DNA of 64,000 nt from Gossypium raimondii (Eukaryota; Streptophyta; Magnoliopsida; Malvales; Malvaceae). The notes beneath the pieces are model-generated. The model saw nothing but the letters and a program-made list of their open reading frames with translations. It was not told where the DNA came from and made no database searches. Each line of letters begins with the position of its first letter. The stretch's first letter is position 1. The stretch is taken from positions 35,295,250-35,359,249 of the forward strand of contig NC_068577.1 in the NCBI RefSeq assembly GCF_025698545.1, in the 5' to 3' direction. The position numbers and the translations under genes are program-made. This document shows, in pieces, positions 1 through 11,896 of this stretch.

Positions 1-3000
1 TCCAACTGCAACTCTCTGGGTCTTCTCGGCCGAGTCCGCCTCTCTCCTAATGGCGTCAATGTCACCGTAACCTCTGCCTGCCCATTTCCAACCTTTTTTT
101 CTCTACACTTGCATTCCTTCTACTCTAAGGATGATTCGGTCTTTTTTCTTCTTCTTCTTAATAAGCAGGTTGGTGGTTTGCTGTCGGCATTGGAAAAACA
201 CATAGAAGCCGTGAAGTCCAATAGTTTGTTCCAAGGAACTGACTTCAAGCTTGCTTCTTCGCATCATCCTTTGAACGACAAGGTTGCTGTTGAGTGTGGC
301 TTTACATCTCTTTCCATTCGTGTTGTCAAGGTTTGTTCAACCTTTCAGGACCTGTTTTATTATCATTTTCAGCTGCTAAACTTGTATTGTAACTTTTGTC
401 CTTCACTTGCTTCTATAGATTTGTACTGTTACCATCCCAAACTTGCACGTTCTATGTTGATTTTTCCTGCGAGTGTAATATTTTTGTTGTATCTGTTCTT
501 AGGAATTGGTTACTTTTAGTTCTTATCCCCTTTTAAATCCACCGGAGGTTTCTAATGCTGGGAGGCATCTCTCTGCTGCCGAGTTCCATTCTGTTCTTCA
601 AAGTGCTCGTATGGACTTTGGTCTATCCCTTCTAATGGCTTATTAGTTACATTTTTCTACTTATCATATATGTTTCATGTTGGCTAATGGTTGTAATTTC
701 TAATTATGTGTTTATTGATGGTAATTTTTGTGCTTCTCAGGGCAACTTATGAAGAATGGAAGTCCTACCGATGATAAGCAGCTGGTTCTATTGGATGCAA
801 GAAATTTATATGAGACGAGAATAGGCAAGTTTCATGCTCCAAGTGTGGAAACACTAGATCCAGGTATCAGGCAGTACAGTGATCTGCCCTCTTGGATAGA
901 TGATAATTCAGAACTGTTGCGAGGAAAACATGTCCTCATGTTAGTATTCTAAATCCTGATAATGTTCTGTCGATGTTTATTCCAGTTCTTTCACACCTGT
1001 AAATCATTGTCTCTGAATTCATATTTTATCAAGCAACTCTTCACTTGCAATTTTATATCCCTTTATTGTTAAATGATATTCTTTTTGGTTGAAGGTGTGG
1101 TTACAGAATGTTGCAACTATTCACCCTCTCTGAATGATAGAAACTGATCTTCTGCTAAATATGTTCATCTTCTACCATTTTGAGTATCCTGTGTTAACAG
1201 ATTTCTGTTACAGGTATTGCACTGGAGGAATCCGTTGTGAGATGGCATCAGCTTATATTAGGTCAAAAGGTGCTGGGTTTGAGAATGTCTTTCAGGTCAG
1301 CTTCTGAAACCAAATAGAAAATCATGTCACCAGCTTCAGTTTCTTGTTTATCTATGGAATAATTTATAAGTTTGATGTGTATTTATTCTGATAATATCAC
1401 CCAAAGCAAGTAAGCTCAACCCTTCATATGATGAGGGCAACTGTGATAGTCTTGGCTGTATTGGCTTTATTGCAGTTATATGGGGGAATACAACGCTATT
1501 TGGAACAATTTCCTGATGGTGGCTTCTTCAGAGGAAAGAACTTTGTTTTCGATCACCGGTATGGTTTCGTAGTTTGTCAACATGTTATGTTAAAACTTTA
1601 TTGATATCGTATTTGTTGATCACTTTAGGATGGTAATAGAAATTGCATACTAGCATAATAGTTCAATTCATGAATTGTGAAAGCTGATGTTTTTTCCTTA
1701 TATCTCTTTGTATTGCTGGTAGGATTTCAGTTGGGAGTTCAGATACTAGTATTATGGGTGTCTGCCTCATTTGTGGCTCTTCTTACGACAATTATTCTTC
1801 ACGCTGCCGCTGCACTCACTGCAGAATACTTGTCTTGGTCTGTGATAGTTGTCAGGTATGTTCTACAATTATCTCTTGAGCCATCTTTTTTAACAAGATT
1901 CTGTTTATGCTTCTTCTGGTACACCTTTTATTTTTTATATTCATCATTGGTGTTTCTGAACTTTGCCAATTTGGGTGGCAGATAAAGAGTGATGCATATG
2001 TTTGTGAGTTGTGCCAGAAACATCGTATGGATTTTGGATCCATTCCATCTGTGGAAGATGGTGAGCTTGCAACAGTATTGGACAAAAATGATCTGAAAAC
2101 TGTCTGTTCAGATTCCAAAATCTCATCTCAGCTGCCTTCAAGAAATGGTAAGGTCTGTAATCTCTTATATAAGAGTAAGTCTTAGGTTAAGCAAGAAATG
2201 TTAAGTAATTAACTGATTAATTTAATTGGTGTTGGGGATACTCTACACTGTTTTTCTATTATTGTTAATCTCGTCTATGATATGCCACTTTTAGCATCTA
2301 TTTACAAAAGCATACATATTGTTTATTGCAAATAGATTTGCAACTTATGTGTAAAGCTCATTTGCTAGGGGATTTATCTTGAAACCTGCATTTTTAATAC
2401 TGAATACTAGATTACCTTGATATCCTAAGTGGTTTAAAGTTGAGTGTAAGAATTGATCTGGATTTTGTTTTTTCTGGTCCTAAAATTGTTATAACTTCTA
2501 TTCTGAGGCAATGCAGCTCCAAGGAAATTAAGAATTTTATGCTTGCATGGTTTTCGGCAAAATGCCTCCAGTTTTAAAGGAAGAAGCGCATCACTAGCCA
2601 AGAAACTTAAAAGCATTGCTGAACTTGTTTTTATTGATGCACCCCATGAGTTGCCATTCATTTACCAGTCTTGTACAGAAGCAAAAAATAGTTGTGCTCC
2701 ACCTTCTGGACAACATGCTCCTCCACCTGAGAACTGCAAAAGGAAGTATGCATGGTTGGTTGCATCTGATTTTGGTGGGAAGGTTGAAGCTGATTGGAAA
2801 ATAGCAAATCAGCCATTCGACCCTCTTCAGTACCAGGGACAAACTGATGGCTTTGATGTATCACTAGCCTATTTGAAAAAAATGTTCTCCGAGCAAGGAC
2901 CCTTTGATGGGATTTTGGGATTTTCACAAGGAGCAGCAATGGCTGCTTTACTTTGTGCACAAGGAGATAAGCTAAAGGGTGAAATTGATCTCAGATTTGT

Positions 3001-3250
3001 GATATTGTGCTCTGGATTTGCTCTCCCATTGGCAGATTTCGGGCAAAAGCCCATTAATTGCCCATCACTTCATATATTTGGTAGTGATCCCGGCAAGGAC
3101 AGACAGATAACAAGCCATACCAGCAGATACCTGGCATCAAGATTTGAAGATGGTTGCTCTGTTATTATTGAACATGAATTTGGTCACATCATTCCAACTC
3201 GGTCTCCATACATGGACAATATAAAGGACTTTCTTCGACGTTTTCTCTGA
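1..3250 (+). CDS. STR6: Rhodanese-like domain plus FSH serine hydrolase protein (STR6-like), 5' end outside window
   Basis: Nine exons can be followed in one frame: 1-66, 169-330, 503-608, 741-939, 1214-1295, 1476-1558, 1723-1855, 1982-2147 and 2517-3250. All inner borders are GT-AG. They give 576 residues and a TGA stop; only a short N-terminus lies upstream of the window. The middle is a rhodanese domain with the active-site loop CTGGIRCE (Cys codon 1218-1220), the persulfide-carrying cysteine of sulfurtransferases. It is followed by a cysteine-rich, probably zinc-binding stretch (1723-2020). The last exon is a complete FSH/OVCA2-type alpha/beta hydrolase: LCLHGFRQNA at its start, nucleophile elbow GFSQG (Ser codon 2924-2926), an Asp in FGSDPGKD and a His in EFGHIIP. 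The same fusion is known in Arabidopsis At1g09280. The natural substrate is unknown to me. No frameshift or missing catalytic residue was seen. Confidence 0.9.
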
Positions 3251-4021
3251 TGTATTAGATATGTATTTGACTAGTTTTTTTTATTCTTCATTTCTCCGTT
3301 TAGAAATGAGGTCTGACACTGGAACTGAAGAGATTTAGTCTTTCAAAATGAGCTAATTTTCCCATGTGCATGCTAATCAGCTAGTTAATTTTTTTATGTC
3401 AGAAACTTTAGCCATTCTTAATGATGTAATAGTCCATTGTTATGGATTAATACATGGTTGCTGGAATCAAAACTGCACCCATGGGAATCGTTGGGTTGAA
3501 TCGGTTTGAGCAAAGCACTTGGAACTAGTTTAACTGAGACAAAAATCCAATTGAATTGGTTTTATAATTTAAAAAATTTATGAATTTATAATAATTTATT
3601 TAATTAAAATTAGAGTTGATTGTAACATTACTCTATTGCATGTGGACCGATATTATTTGGGTCGATCAATATCTGGTTAAAAAATTAATTAATCAATCAA
3701 TTGAACAAATTTTTTTAAAAATTTAATAATATTTTAACAAAATTTAATCGATGAAACTAGCTGGTGACAACCACAGGTTGGATTTAAAAAATATAGATGA
3801 TGAACCTCCTAAACCCTAAACTAGTCCGGGAACGGTGTTAGTAAGTGTGGGGGATTGGGAATGCTTTTAAAGTACTAAACCCTAAACTGAAACTAACTTT
3901 TGATTCCCAAAACCTCCAACACAAACTCTTTGAACCAATTATCTATAGTCTGAACTCTGAACTACACTGGAAGCAAAGCATAGCTGTTAACCCAGCTGAG
4001 GAAGCAAACAGGAAAGGAACA
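3251..4021. other. Intergenic: STR6-like 3' UTR and ICP55 promoter with two teloboxes
   Basis: No coding sequence seen. The stretch after about 3540 is AT-rich. Two telobox motifs (AAACCCTAA) lie at about 3810-3820 and 3876-3886, upstream of the ICP55 start. This motif is common in promoters of plant genes for translation and organelle biogenesis, which would suit a mitochondrial protease gene. That it works here is inference. Confidence 0.5.
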
Positions 4022-7000
4022 ATGAAGATTTTGAGTAGGAAACTGCTGCACCAATTATCCTTCAAACAAGTATCTTTCTTTTTCCTCCTCTACCAACTAA
4101 CTCATGGTTTATGCTTATTGGAAGGAATTGTCAAGTGGGTACTTTTCAAATGCTTGGTGCTCAAAATTTTTGCTTCAATTAAACATCTTTCTATTATCTT
4201 CCTTCTTTTGGGACATTAGTATATGATTGCTAATTGAATTTTCAAGTTGGTTGTGAATTTTGAGGACTTTGCTTTACGATCTTCGCATCTTAACGATGCT
4301 TATGTTTATTAAATTTGCTTTTATTTATTTATTTTCATTATTATTTACAACGTTTTGATTTATGAACGGGTTATTATACTTCCACGTTCTATCTACATGA
4401 CAAGTTTTCTAGCACGAAGATTTTACTATCTTTTCCTCCTGGTTCTTTTTCTTTGAATGGAGACCGACGGGTACTACCTTCATTTATTCAATTCGTACTA
4501 TCACGTGTTTAATCAGAGATGTAGAGTACTTATTAATTGTTGCTGGAAAACTATGACTGATTCTTTTTTGTTGTTTCTCAATATAAGAGTGATTGTTCTA
4601 CGACTGTTAATATCATTTTGAAAAACTTACTTGATAGGCTATCCGTCGCTGTACATATTCTACTGGGAAAGTCTCAGATTTTGGACAACCTACTTCAGCA
4701 TCTCATCCTCAGGTGTGCTTCTTAACATGTCCTCATCACTCTGATGTTAGAAAACATGGTAGAGATTTGAGAATTCTGATGATTTTGCTTTTGTATGATT
4801 AGTCTGCAAATAATACAAGGCTTTGGTGGGTAAAATGGCAATTTCATGCTGTCAGCTTCTTGGACAAAGAGAAGAAGGTTTTAAGAATGCATTAAGTTTA
4901 GTTTGGTACTTGTTCTAAGGCATTTTACTTCATGTTTACCTCTCAGTTAATGAAGGAAGGGGAGATTACACCTGGTATAGCTACCAAAGAATACATCTCT
5001 AGACGGAAAAGATTGTTGGAACTTCTTCCTGAAAATAGCTTGGCCATCATTGCTGCTGCCCCTGTAAAGATGATGACTGATGTTGTGCCTTATACATTTC
5101 GACAAGATGCTGATTACTTGTATCTTACTGGTTGCCAACAACCTGGTGGGGTGGCAGTATTTGGTCATGAGTGTGGTTTATGCATGTTCATGCCAGAACC
5201 AAAACCTCATGTATGTTGATGTTGTATAACTGGATATTTTGATACTAAATGCTTTTGTTGTCTAATTTTGCAGTAAGAAGGCTTTAGTTTTTTCTTTTCA
5301 TTTTTAATTATAAGATGGATGGTTCATTTGGACTTTTCCATTGGGCATGGAGTAGGTTGACTTGAAAACATCAAGATATTTCTAATTCTTTAGTTTTTCA
5401 GTGAGGCTGAAATGATCTAGTTTCTTCTTGTTCTTTTGTTATGCATGACATGTTTTAAGTTCATTCAAAATTTTATGAAGTTATGGTTTATGTAGGATGT
5501 TGTTTGGCAAGGACTAATAGCAGGAGTTGATGCAGCACTAGAGATGTTCAAAGCTGAAGAAGCTTATCCAGTGAGCAAATTAGATAAGGTGATATGATAA
5601 TCCGTTGTAGATATGATAGTTCCAATGTCTTGCTTTATCATATATGATATGATAAGGAAAGTAACTTCTTTGTTTTTCCTTTTATTTCTTTCTTGATGCT
5701 TTTAAAATAATGCCTGGCAGATCCTTCCAAATATGATAAAAAGATCTTCCAAATTGTTCCACAACAAGCTGACGGCTACACCGACCTACACAGATTTGGA
5801 AACCTTTCAAAATGCAGCTCATGTTGGGAAAGTGAGTGACCTTTCTATTTTCACCCATGAGCTACGATGGGTAAAGTCTCCTTCTGAACTTAAGTTAATG
5901 AAAGAATCTGCAGCAATTGCTTGTCAGGTACTTTCTTGTCTAACCCTGTTGTTCCCACTTGGCCTGAATTTTGTATAATGTGATGCATGTCTGATGCATG
6001 TCTAGTTTACATTACTTGGTTTCAGCTATCAAGCTTTTTTAGGTTAGAAATATCCTAGTATCAGGTGGTAAATCAACATTATTTTATGGTATTACTGAGA
6101 TTGCACTTAAAATAGATGCCCTTCTGTTATGGAATATTTTGTGTCTGGAGAAGGTAATTACCTGTCTGGTATTCATATTTAACATATATCTTGCTCTTGG
6201 ACAGGCGCTTTTGCAGACAATGTTGCATTCCAAAACATATCCTCATGAGGGCATGCTATCAGCTAAGGTTGAATATGAATGCAGAATGAGAGGTGCTCAG
6301 AGAATGGCGTAAGCTTTTGCCTTTGTAAAAGACTTGAAAGCATGCCTTTTTTTAATGCCAAATATGTTTGGTATAGCAACAAATATCATTAGTATCATTG
6401 TGAACTTATCTACCAAATAGTTTTAACTCATTACTCTCATTGTCCTTCACCAGATTTAACCCTGTGGTTGGTGGTGGGCCTAATGCTAGTGTTATACATT
6501 ATTCTCGAAATGATCAGAAAGTAAGTTTAATTATTGTGAGATGTTATTTGGTTTTTAAATCACCAACCAAGTGCAAATAAGATTTTATGTGTGTTTGTGA
6601 GGATGATCAATTTTAAGATTTGACTTGTTGTTTGTCTTTTAGATCAAAGATGGGGATCTTGTTTTGATGGACGTTGGATGTGAGCTGCATGGTTATTGCA
6701 GTGATCTTACTCGTACATGGTCGCCCTGTGGAAGCTTTTCTTCTATACAAGTATGCTTTTGTATGATCGATTTGTTTCACTTGAATTTGTATCCTTTGCA
6801 TACAGAAAGCTAGTATTGAAACTGTTCTCTGGAGATATTTTCTTTTTAATTGGTCTGATGGGTTTGAAATGTGCAACATGTCTTTATCTATTAGATACTA
6901 TTTATTAATGTCTTATGGATGATTCTCTAAGTAATTCTGGGATGAATACATGCACATTGAACTTTCTTATTTTACTTGCCATATGACCCGAGCAGAGAGG

Positions 7001-9583
7001 CTTATAGTTATGGATTTCAATTTTTCAGGGGGAGCTTTATGATCTCATACTACAAACAAACAAGGAATGTATAAGGCTTTGCAGACCTGGTGCTAGCATC
7101 CGTCAAATACACAACTATTCGGTATAGTTTAAGAACTCAAAATCATAGTTTTTCAAATGCCCTTGCATTTTACTTTTTTCATTATCCATCTGTCATTTTT
7201 TGGGTGCTGATGTTTCTCCACAAGAAGGGATAATATACTGGTTCTTTCATAAATGATGAGCAATCTACCTCCCAAAGTTTAGAAAGAAATTTTCATTTCT
7301 TACGAGCACATCTTAACTATACATGCAATTTAAAATAAAATAATCAATTTATAAAAGGAATTTAGTATGCACATACACCCATGTAGCTAGTTTTCATCCT
7401 TATAATTGTTAGGTTTCTTGTTAGGTAATTTGTTAAAGTTCACGATAGCTATAATCTATTCTGAATAAGAACAAGTCACATATTTACCTTATGGTACTTT
7501 ATCCCTATTGTTTCCAATTTTTTCTTTTTTAAGCTTTCAACTAAAAAGTAACAATTATTACTTCTTTAATATTCATGGTGTATACTTCAGATGAGCCATT
7601 GATCTTATTAATTGCTTGTTTGTTTGATCTTACCAGTTTTCATTTTCTTGTGGAAATATCTACCTGAAAGTTGCTTGAATTGTAAGCTGTATTGGGCTGT
7701 AATGGAATGTTTTGATCATGTGAAGTTGTGTGCTTTAATAGGTTGAATTGCTATGCAAAGGACTGAAGGAAATTGGGATTCTGAAAAGGGATGCATTTAG
7801 ATTGTATCACCAATTGAACCCAACTTCTATAGGTTAGACTAAGCTTCCATTGGCAAGCGTTTTACTAAACCTTACCTTGTTATGACATATAAGATTTCTA
7901 TATTAATTATCGTTTGTATTGGTTTTAGAAATTGTGACTCAAATAATTATTATGCCTGATAAATTTTATGTCCAGGTCACTATCTAGGAATGGATGTCCA
8001 TGATTGTTCCATGATCAGCTATGACCGTCCTTTGAAGCCAGGAGTAGTAAGTTAACTCTTTCAGTGAAACCCTTTTCGATGTTTTCAACCAACTTCAAAT
8101 TTTGCACTAGCTGGGAGTAGCAAGTTTTAGATATTAAAGTTTTCTATTCTTACATGCTATATGCTGGAATATCATTTTTTGCACTTTCAATAAATGATAC
8201 AGTATGCAATAGGAGTAATTGTTTCCTTGGTGTTTGCATTGGTAATATCGGTATTATCTTCTAGAATGTTGATGTGAATTTACTGTCGATTGCAGGTTAT
8301 AACCATTGAGCCTGGAATCTATGTCCCATCTAGTTTTGATGGTCCGGAGAGGTATTTATGGAATACCTAAATAAAATTACATTTTTAAATTCAAAACCTA
8401 ACCTGAAGCTTCCTACCAACCATGCCTTTGATGTCACTTGCTATGCTTAATTATATGATTATGGCAACTCATAGTGTGAAAAATCACTCATGAAAAATTC
8501 TATTACGGTGCACTACCTGATTAATGATAATTTCTTTTGACATATACCTCTTATGTGGTGGTTATGTCATTGGTTGAACTGCCATAAGCAAGATGAATCT
8601 ACGGCTTTTTGAGTGCATATACTTAATGTGGTTTTTGTTGACTGTCTTATGAATCTAACACTTCACATTTGACTGAGATGTCAGTAGATGATAAACATTT
8701 CGTTACTTTGTTTAAGAAGCTTTCATTTACAACTTGGAAAGAATAAGATTTGGGTTTTATATATTTTTATGAATTTTTTCTACCAGAATAAAATATACTT
8801 GTATATACAAGGACATCTGATTGGAAATGTCCGTGTCTTTGCACTCAAAGTCATTGTCATGGTAAAGAGTCCTTACTAAGATTGTCCTACGTAGAGTAAA
8901 AGGATCAGACACATTTGGTGAAAGTTGCTTAATGAGGACGTATTGCAGGTACCAAGGCACAGGCATAAGGATTGAGGATGAAGTTTTGATTACAGAGACC
9001 GGTTGTGAGGTAAAAACTCATGTATCAATACTATATAAAATGTGGTGGTTTTACCTATCGTGGGACTTTCTGCTGATAATAATCACTCAAAGATGATTAT
9101 TGTTAGTTTTGCCATTTCATTCTTAAGGGTAACTTTGTCTTTGATGTGACTTGTTGCTGATATTAATCACTCGAAGATGGCTTTCAATACAAATTTTTTT
9201 GGTTCTTAAGGATTTCTTCCTATTTGATGCTTACATATTCAGTAAAACATTATACATAAGCCAATTTAAAGTGGTTGGAGAAAAAAGAGCAGAATCTTAT
9301 CTAATGAAAGCTTAATCTTTCAAGCTTCCCAAGGGAAGGGGGGGAGGGGGATTTTACCAGAGGTTAATATCGATATGAAGTTTTTTTTTTCTCATGGTTA
9401 GCCTAGTTATAACTAAAGTGTCACAATCATTATTACGTTAGTAGCTTGTATTCAGTAATCCTTCTGATTGTTTGAAATTTGAAACAGGTCCTCACTGGAT
9501 CAATGCCGAAAGAGATCAAACACATTGAATCCTTGCTAAACAATTACAGTTATACGAAGGGTATGGAGGCCGCAACAGTATAA
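4022..9583 (+). CDS. ICP55: Intermediate cleaving peptidase 55 / mitochondrial Xaa-Pro aminopeptidase (M24B)
   Basis: Fourteen exons give 477 residues: 4022-4069, 4638-4712, 4947-5210, 5496-5588, 5721-5927, 6205-6308, 6454-6520, 6643-6750, 7029-7121, 7742-7832, 7976-8046, 8296-8351, 8949-9009 and 9488-9583. All inner borders are GT-AG and the phases agree. The protein resembles Arabidopsis ICP55 (At1g09300), which removes one residue from imported mitochondrial proteins after the main processing peptidase has cut. Residues 1-40 are basic and hydroxyl-rich, as expected of a mitochondrial presequence, and include an RCTYST stretch. An aminopeptidase-P N-terminal domain follows (TFRQDADYLYLTG). 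The pita-bread domain has every metal ligand: Asp296 and Asp307 (LMDVG, CSDLTRTW), His385, Glu412 (ITIEPG) and Glu435 (RIEDE), plus His392. The spacing is that of aminopeptidase P. The start was chosen as the first ATG that splices in frame into a presequence. It looks functional. Confidence 0.93.
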
Positions 9584-10858
9584 AAGCTGCAATCAGTTGA
9601 TGCGTCCTTGAAAATTGTTGGGCACAGATCACCACCTGTCAGAAAAGGAGATTTCTAAGCCTGTGTCTATTTTGAACCCGAGACACGATATCCTTTTGCA
9701 TATTATTCCAGTTTTCCTGCAGAACTGGCCGGTCATGCGTGCATCTATTTATACCCAAACTCGTCAATGAGAGTGCTCCATGTTCTCCATTTTGTGCTCA
9801 ATATTTCCAGTAAACAAGGGCTATCAGCCAATTCTTTTCACCTTTGATCTGCAATTTTGTCAACATCTACTAATTGTTTTATATCGACAGTCCATGAAAT
9901 TACCTGTATTCATGGGAAATAGATCCCTCTTTTGAATAATACTAGCTTTCAAAGGTTAAGCTCTCCATTTACTTAGCATAGTTCAGGCTCTGGGTGAGGA
10001 AAATGGTGACACTACTACAAAGTTGTCTTACTGTGATCATCAATGACCTGCTTGTACAAAGCTAAGACACAACTTTCCCAGTGGCAGAGCAAAATATTAG
10101 GGATTGCTGCTTCCACCATTTGAGTAAATTCTTTGTATGATAATGTTTTTCACCTGACGCTGTAATTTAGGATGGTGAAATGATGATAGAAGGACGTACA
10201 GGCTGATCATGTCATTTTCAATTTTCTTTGTTTTAATATCAGCAAACGAAGTGGTTAAAATGTGTATTAGCAGTGAGTTTTCTGAATGGGGTAAATGTTT
10301 GTTCTTTAGGAGCTCCCACAAGTTTTTATGGTTCATGTTTATGACACGATATGTTACTTAAAAAACTGGAATCCCCCATCCCACGTAATTCACACTTGGC
10401 GTATTCCCTTGACAAATATCCTTTTTTATCCTCCTAATTTCTGCAGCAAGTTTCCAACTGTATCTTATTTTTTCATTAATACCTAAGAAAGCTACTAGCT
10501 ACGCAGAATCTAATGCCTCTTTCTGTTCACCTAAATTACTCTCGGCTGTACCAGTTAGTTCACCTAAGCACTGCCTGCTAAACCAGCAATAAGCAGCAGT
10601 CTGCCAGAATGGACCAGCCATTATTTATGGCTTTACCCCAAAGCCCAGCCTAAATTTGAACAGGTCATTTTGGAGGCCATGCATGCGTGCCACTTGCCGT
10701 AATGGCATTATCGAAATATTCTCCTACCACAAGGGTGGATAAATAGCTTGACAACTATATCAACGCCCATCGTCTTTTGCCCTTTACGCAGCCATTAAGC
10801 ATCTTCTCTAACAAGACAAGTTTACACCAGTTTCAGGTTACAGAGAGGAGGAAAAAAG
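9584..10858. other. Intergenic: ICP55 3' UTR and DUF538 promoter region
   Basis: No supported gene on either strand. Short open frames here show no family signature. The right end holds the DUF538 core promoter and a purine-rich leader just before its ATG. Confidence 0.5.
10738..10745 (+). promoter_or_regulatory. Probable TATA box of the DUF538 gene
   Basis: The sequence GATAAATA lies about 115 bases before the ATG at 10859. This is a usual distance for a plant gene with a leader of about 80-90 bases. No other good TATA sequence lies closer. Confidence 0.45.
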
Positions 10859-11311
10859 ATGTCTTTGGTGACAGAAGAGATCAAAGCCAGTGCTTCAGAA
10901 GTATACCGTGGAGATGAGATCTGTCAAGTGAAATCCAAGTCTTTGCTGGAGGAGATGGGCATGCCCAGAGGGCTTTTGCCTTTGAAAGACATTGAAGAAT
11001 GTGGATATGTGAAGGAGACAGGGTTCGTGTGGCTTAAACAGAAGAAGAGCATAACCCACAAGTTTGAAAAGATTGGGAAGCCTGTTTCCTATGCAACTGA
11101 AGTCACTGCAGTGATTGAGAAAAACAGGATAAAGAAGCTGAATGGGGTTAAGAGCAAGGAGCTTTTGATTTGGGTCACACTGAGTGATATCTATGTTGAT
11201 GATCCAGCCACTGGCAAAATCACTTTCAAGACCCCTGCTGGGCTGTCCAGATCTTACCCTGTATCTGCTTTTGAGATTGAAGGTGAGGAATCATCCAAGG
11301 AGAAGAACTAA
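10859..11311 (+). CDS. DUF538 family protein
   Basis: A single-exon gene of 150 residues and the usual length for the family. It begins MSLVTEEIKASASEVYRGDE and carries the DUF538 core: LLEEMGMPRGLLPL, then ECGYVKETGFVWL, then a beta-rich half ending in PVSAFE. It corresponds to Arabidopsis At1g09310 by sequence and position. DUF538 proteins are small, soluble plant proteins, some of them induced by stress. Lipid-binding or chlorophyll-hydrolysing roles have been proposed, but no function is settled. There is no signal peptide or membrane segment. The start context (AAAGATGTC) is acceptable, and no earlier in-frame ATG exists after the TATA box. The gene converges on the invertase. Confidence 0.9.
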   Translation: MSLVTEEIKASASEVYRGDEICQVKSKSLLEEMGMPRGLLPLKDIEECGYVKETGFVWLKQKKSITHKFEKIGKPVSYATEVTAVIEKNRIKKLNGVKSKELLIWVTLSDIYVDDPATGKITFKTPAGLSRSYPVSAFEIEGEESSKEKN

Positions 11312-11896
11312 GACAAGGTGTCTTAATTTCCATTAGGAGAAGAACCCTTCATATCTGGGTTAATTTAATATTCATGGTTTTGGATTGCTTTCATTTCCTG
11401 TTGAGTGTCTTTAACTAATAGCATTACTTCTAGTAATCAATCAATATATAATAATTAAAAGAAAAAGGTGTTTGCAGTTTCAATCTCGGGAAACTTGTTG
11501 CATTGCATGTTAGTACTACAGCATATTCATTGTTGCTTCAACCTATTGGCCAAATCATTTTTAACTTAAAAATATGCTATTGTCTTGTTTGCCTATGTTT
11601 ATTCTTTCTTTACTTTTTCATTTTTCATTTATTCTTTATCGGTCAAAGAGAATATATATATAAAAAAAAGGCATTGGGGTCAAAGAGAATATAATATAAA
11701 TATATATTATATTATATTGTTCTCGTTTGATCCTATTCCCACTTTCAATACCAATCAACTTGGAATACTGATTGGAAAAATTACATATTTGTATGACGAA
11801 CTTCCAAGATGAATGTTGCTTATAGGTCTCTTAAATTACTCTACTCTAAACTCGTGGCTGTACAGAAACCAATGGTGTTCAGTTAAAAATATTATA
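11312..11896. other. Convergent 3' intergenic space, AT-rich
   Basis: Holds the 3' ends of DUF538 (+) and the invertase (-). A low-complexity A/T stretch with TATAT runs lies at about 11650-11720. Open frames here are low-complexity and are not genes. Confidence 0.5.

Noticed and set aside
1852..2118. Open frames opposite the rhodanese/FSH exons
   Set aside because: They are antisense shadows of coding exons with no domain of their own.
10097..10336. Minus-strand open frame of 79 codons between ICP55 and DUF538
   Set aside because: No recognisable domain, AT-rich composition and no promoter features.
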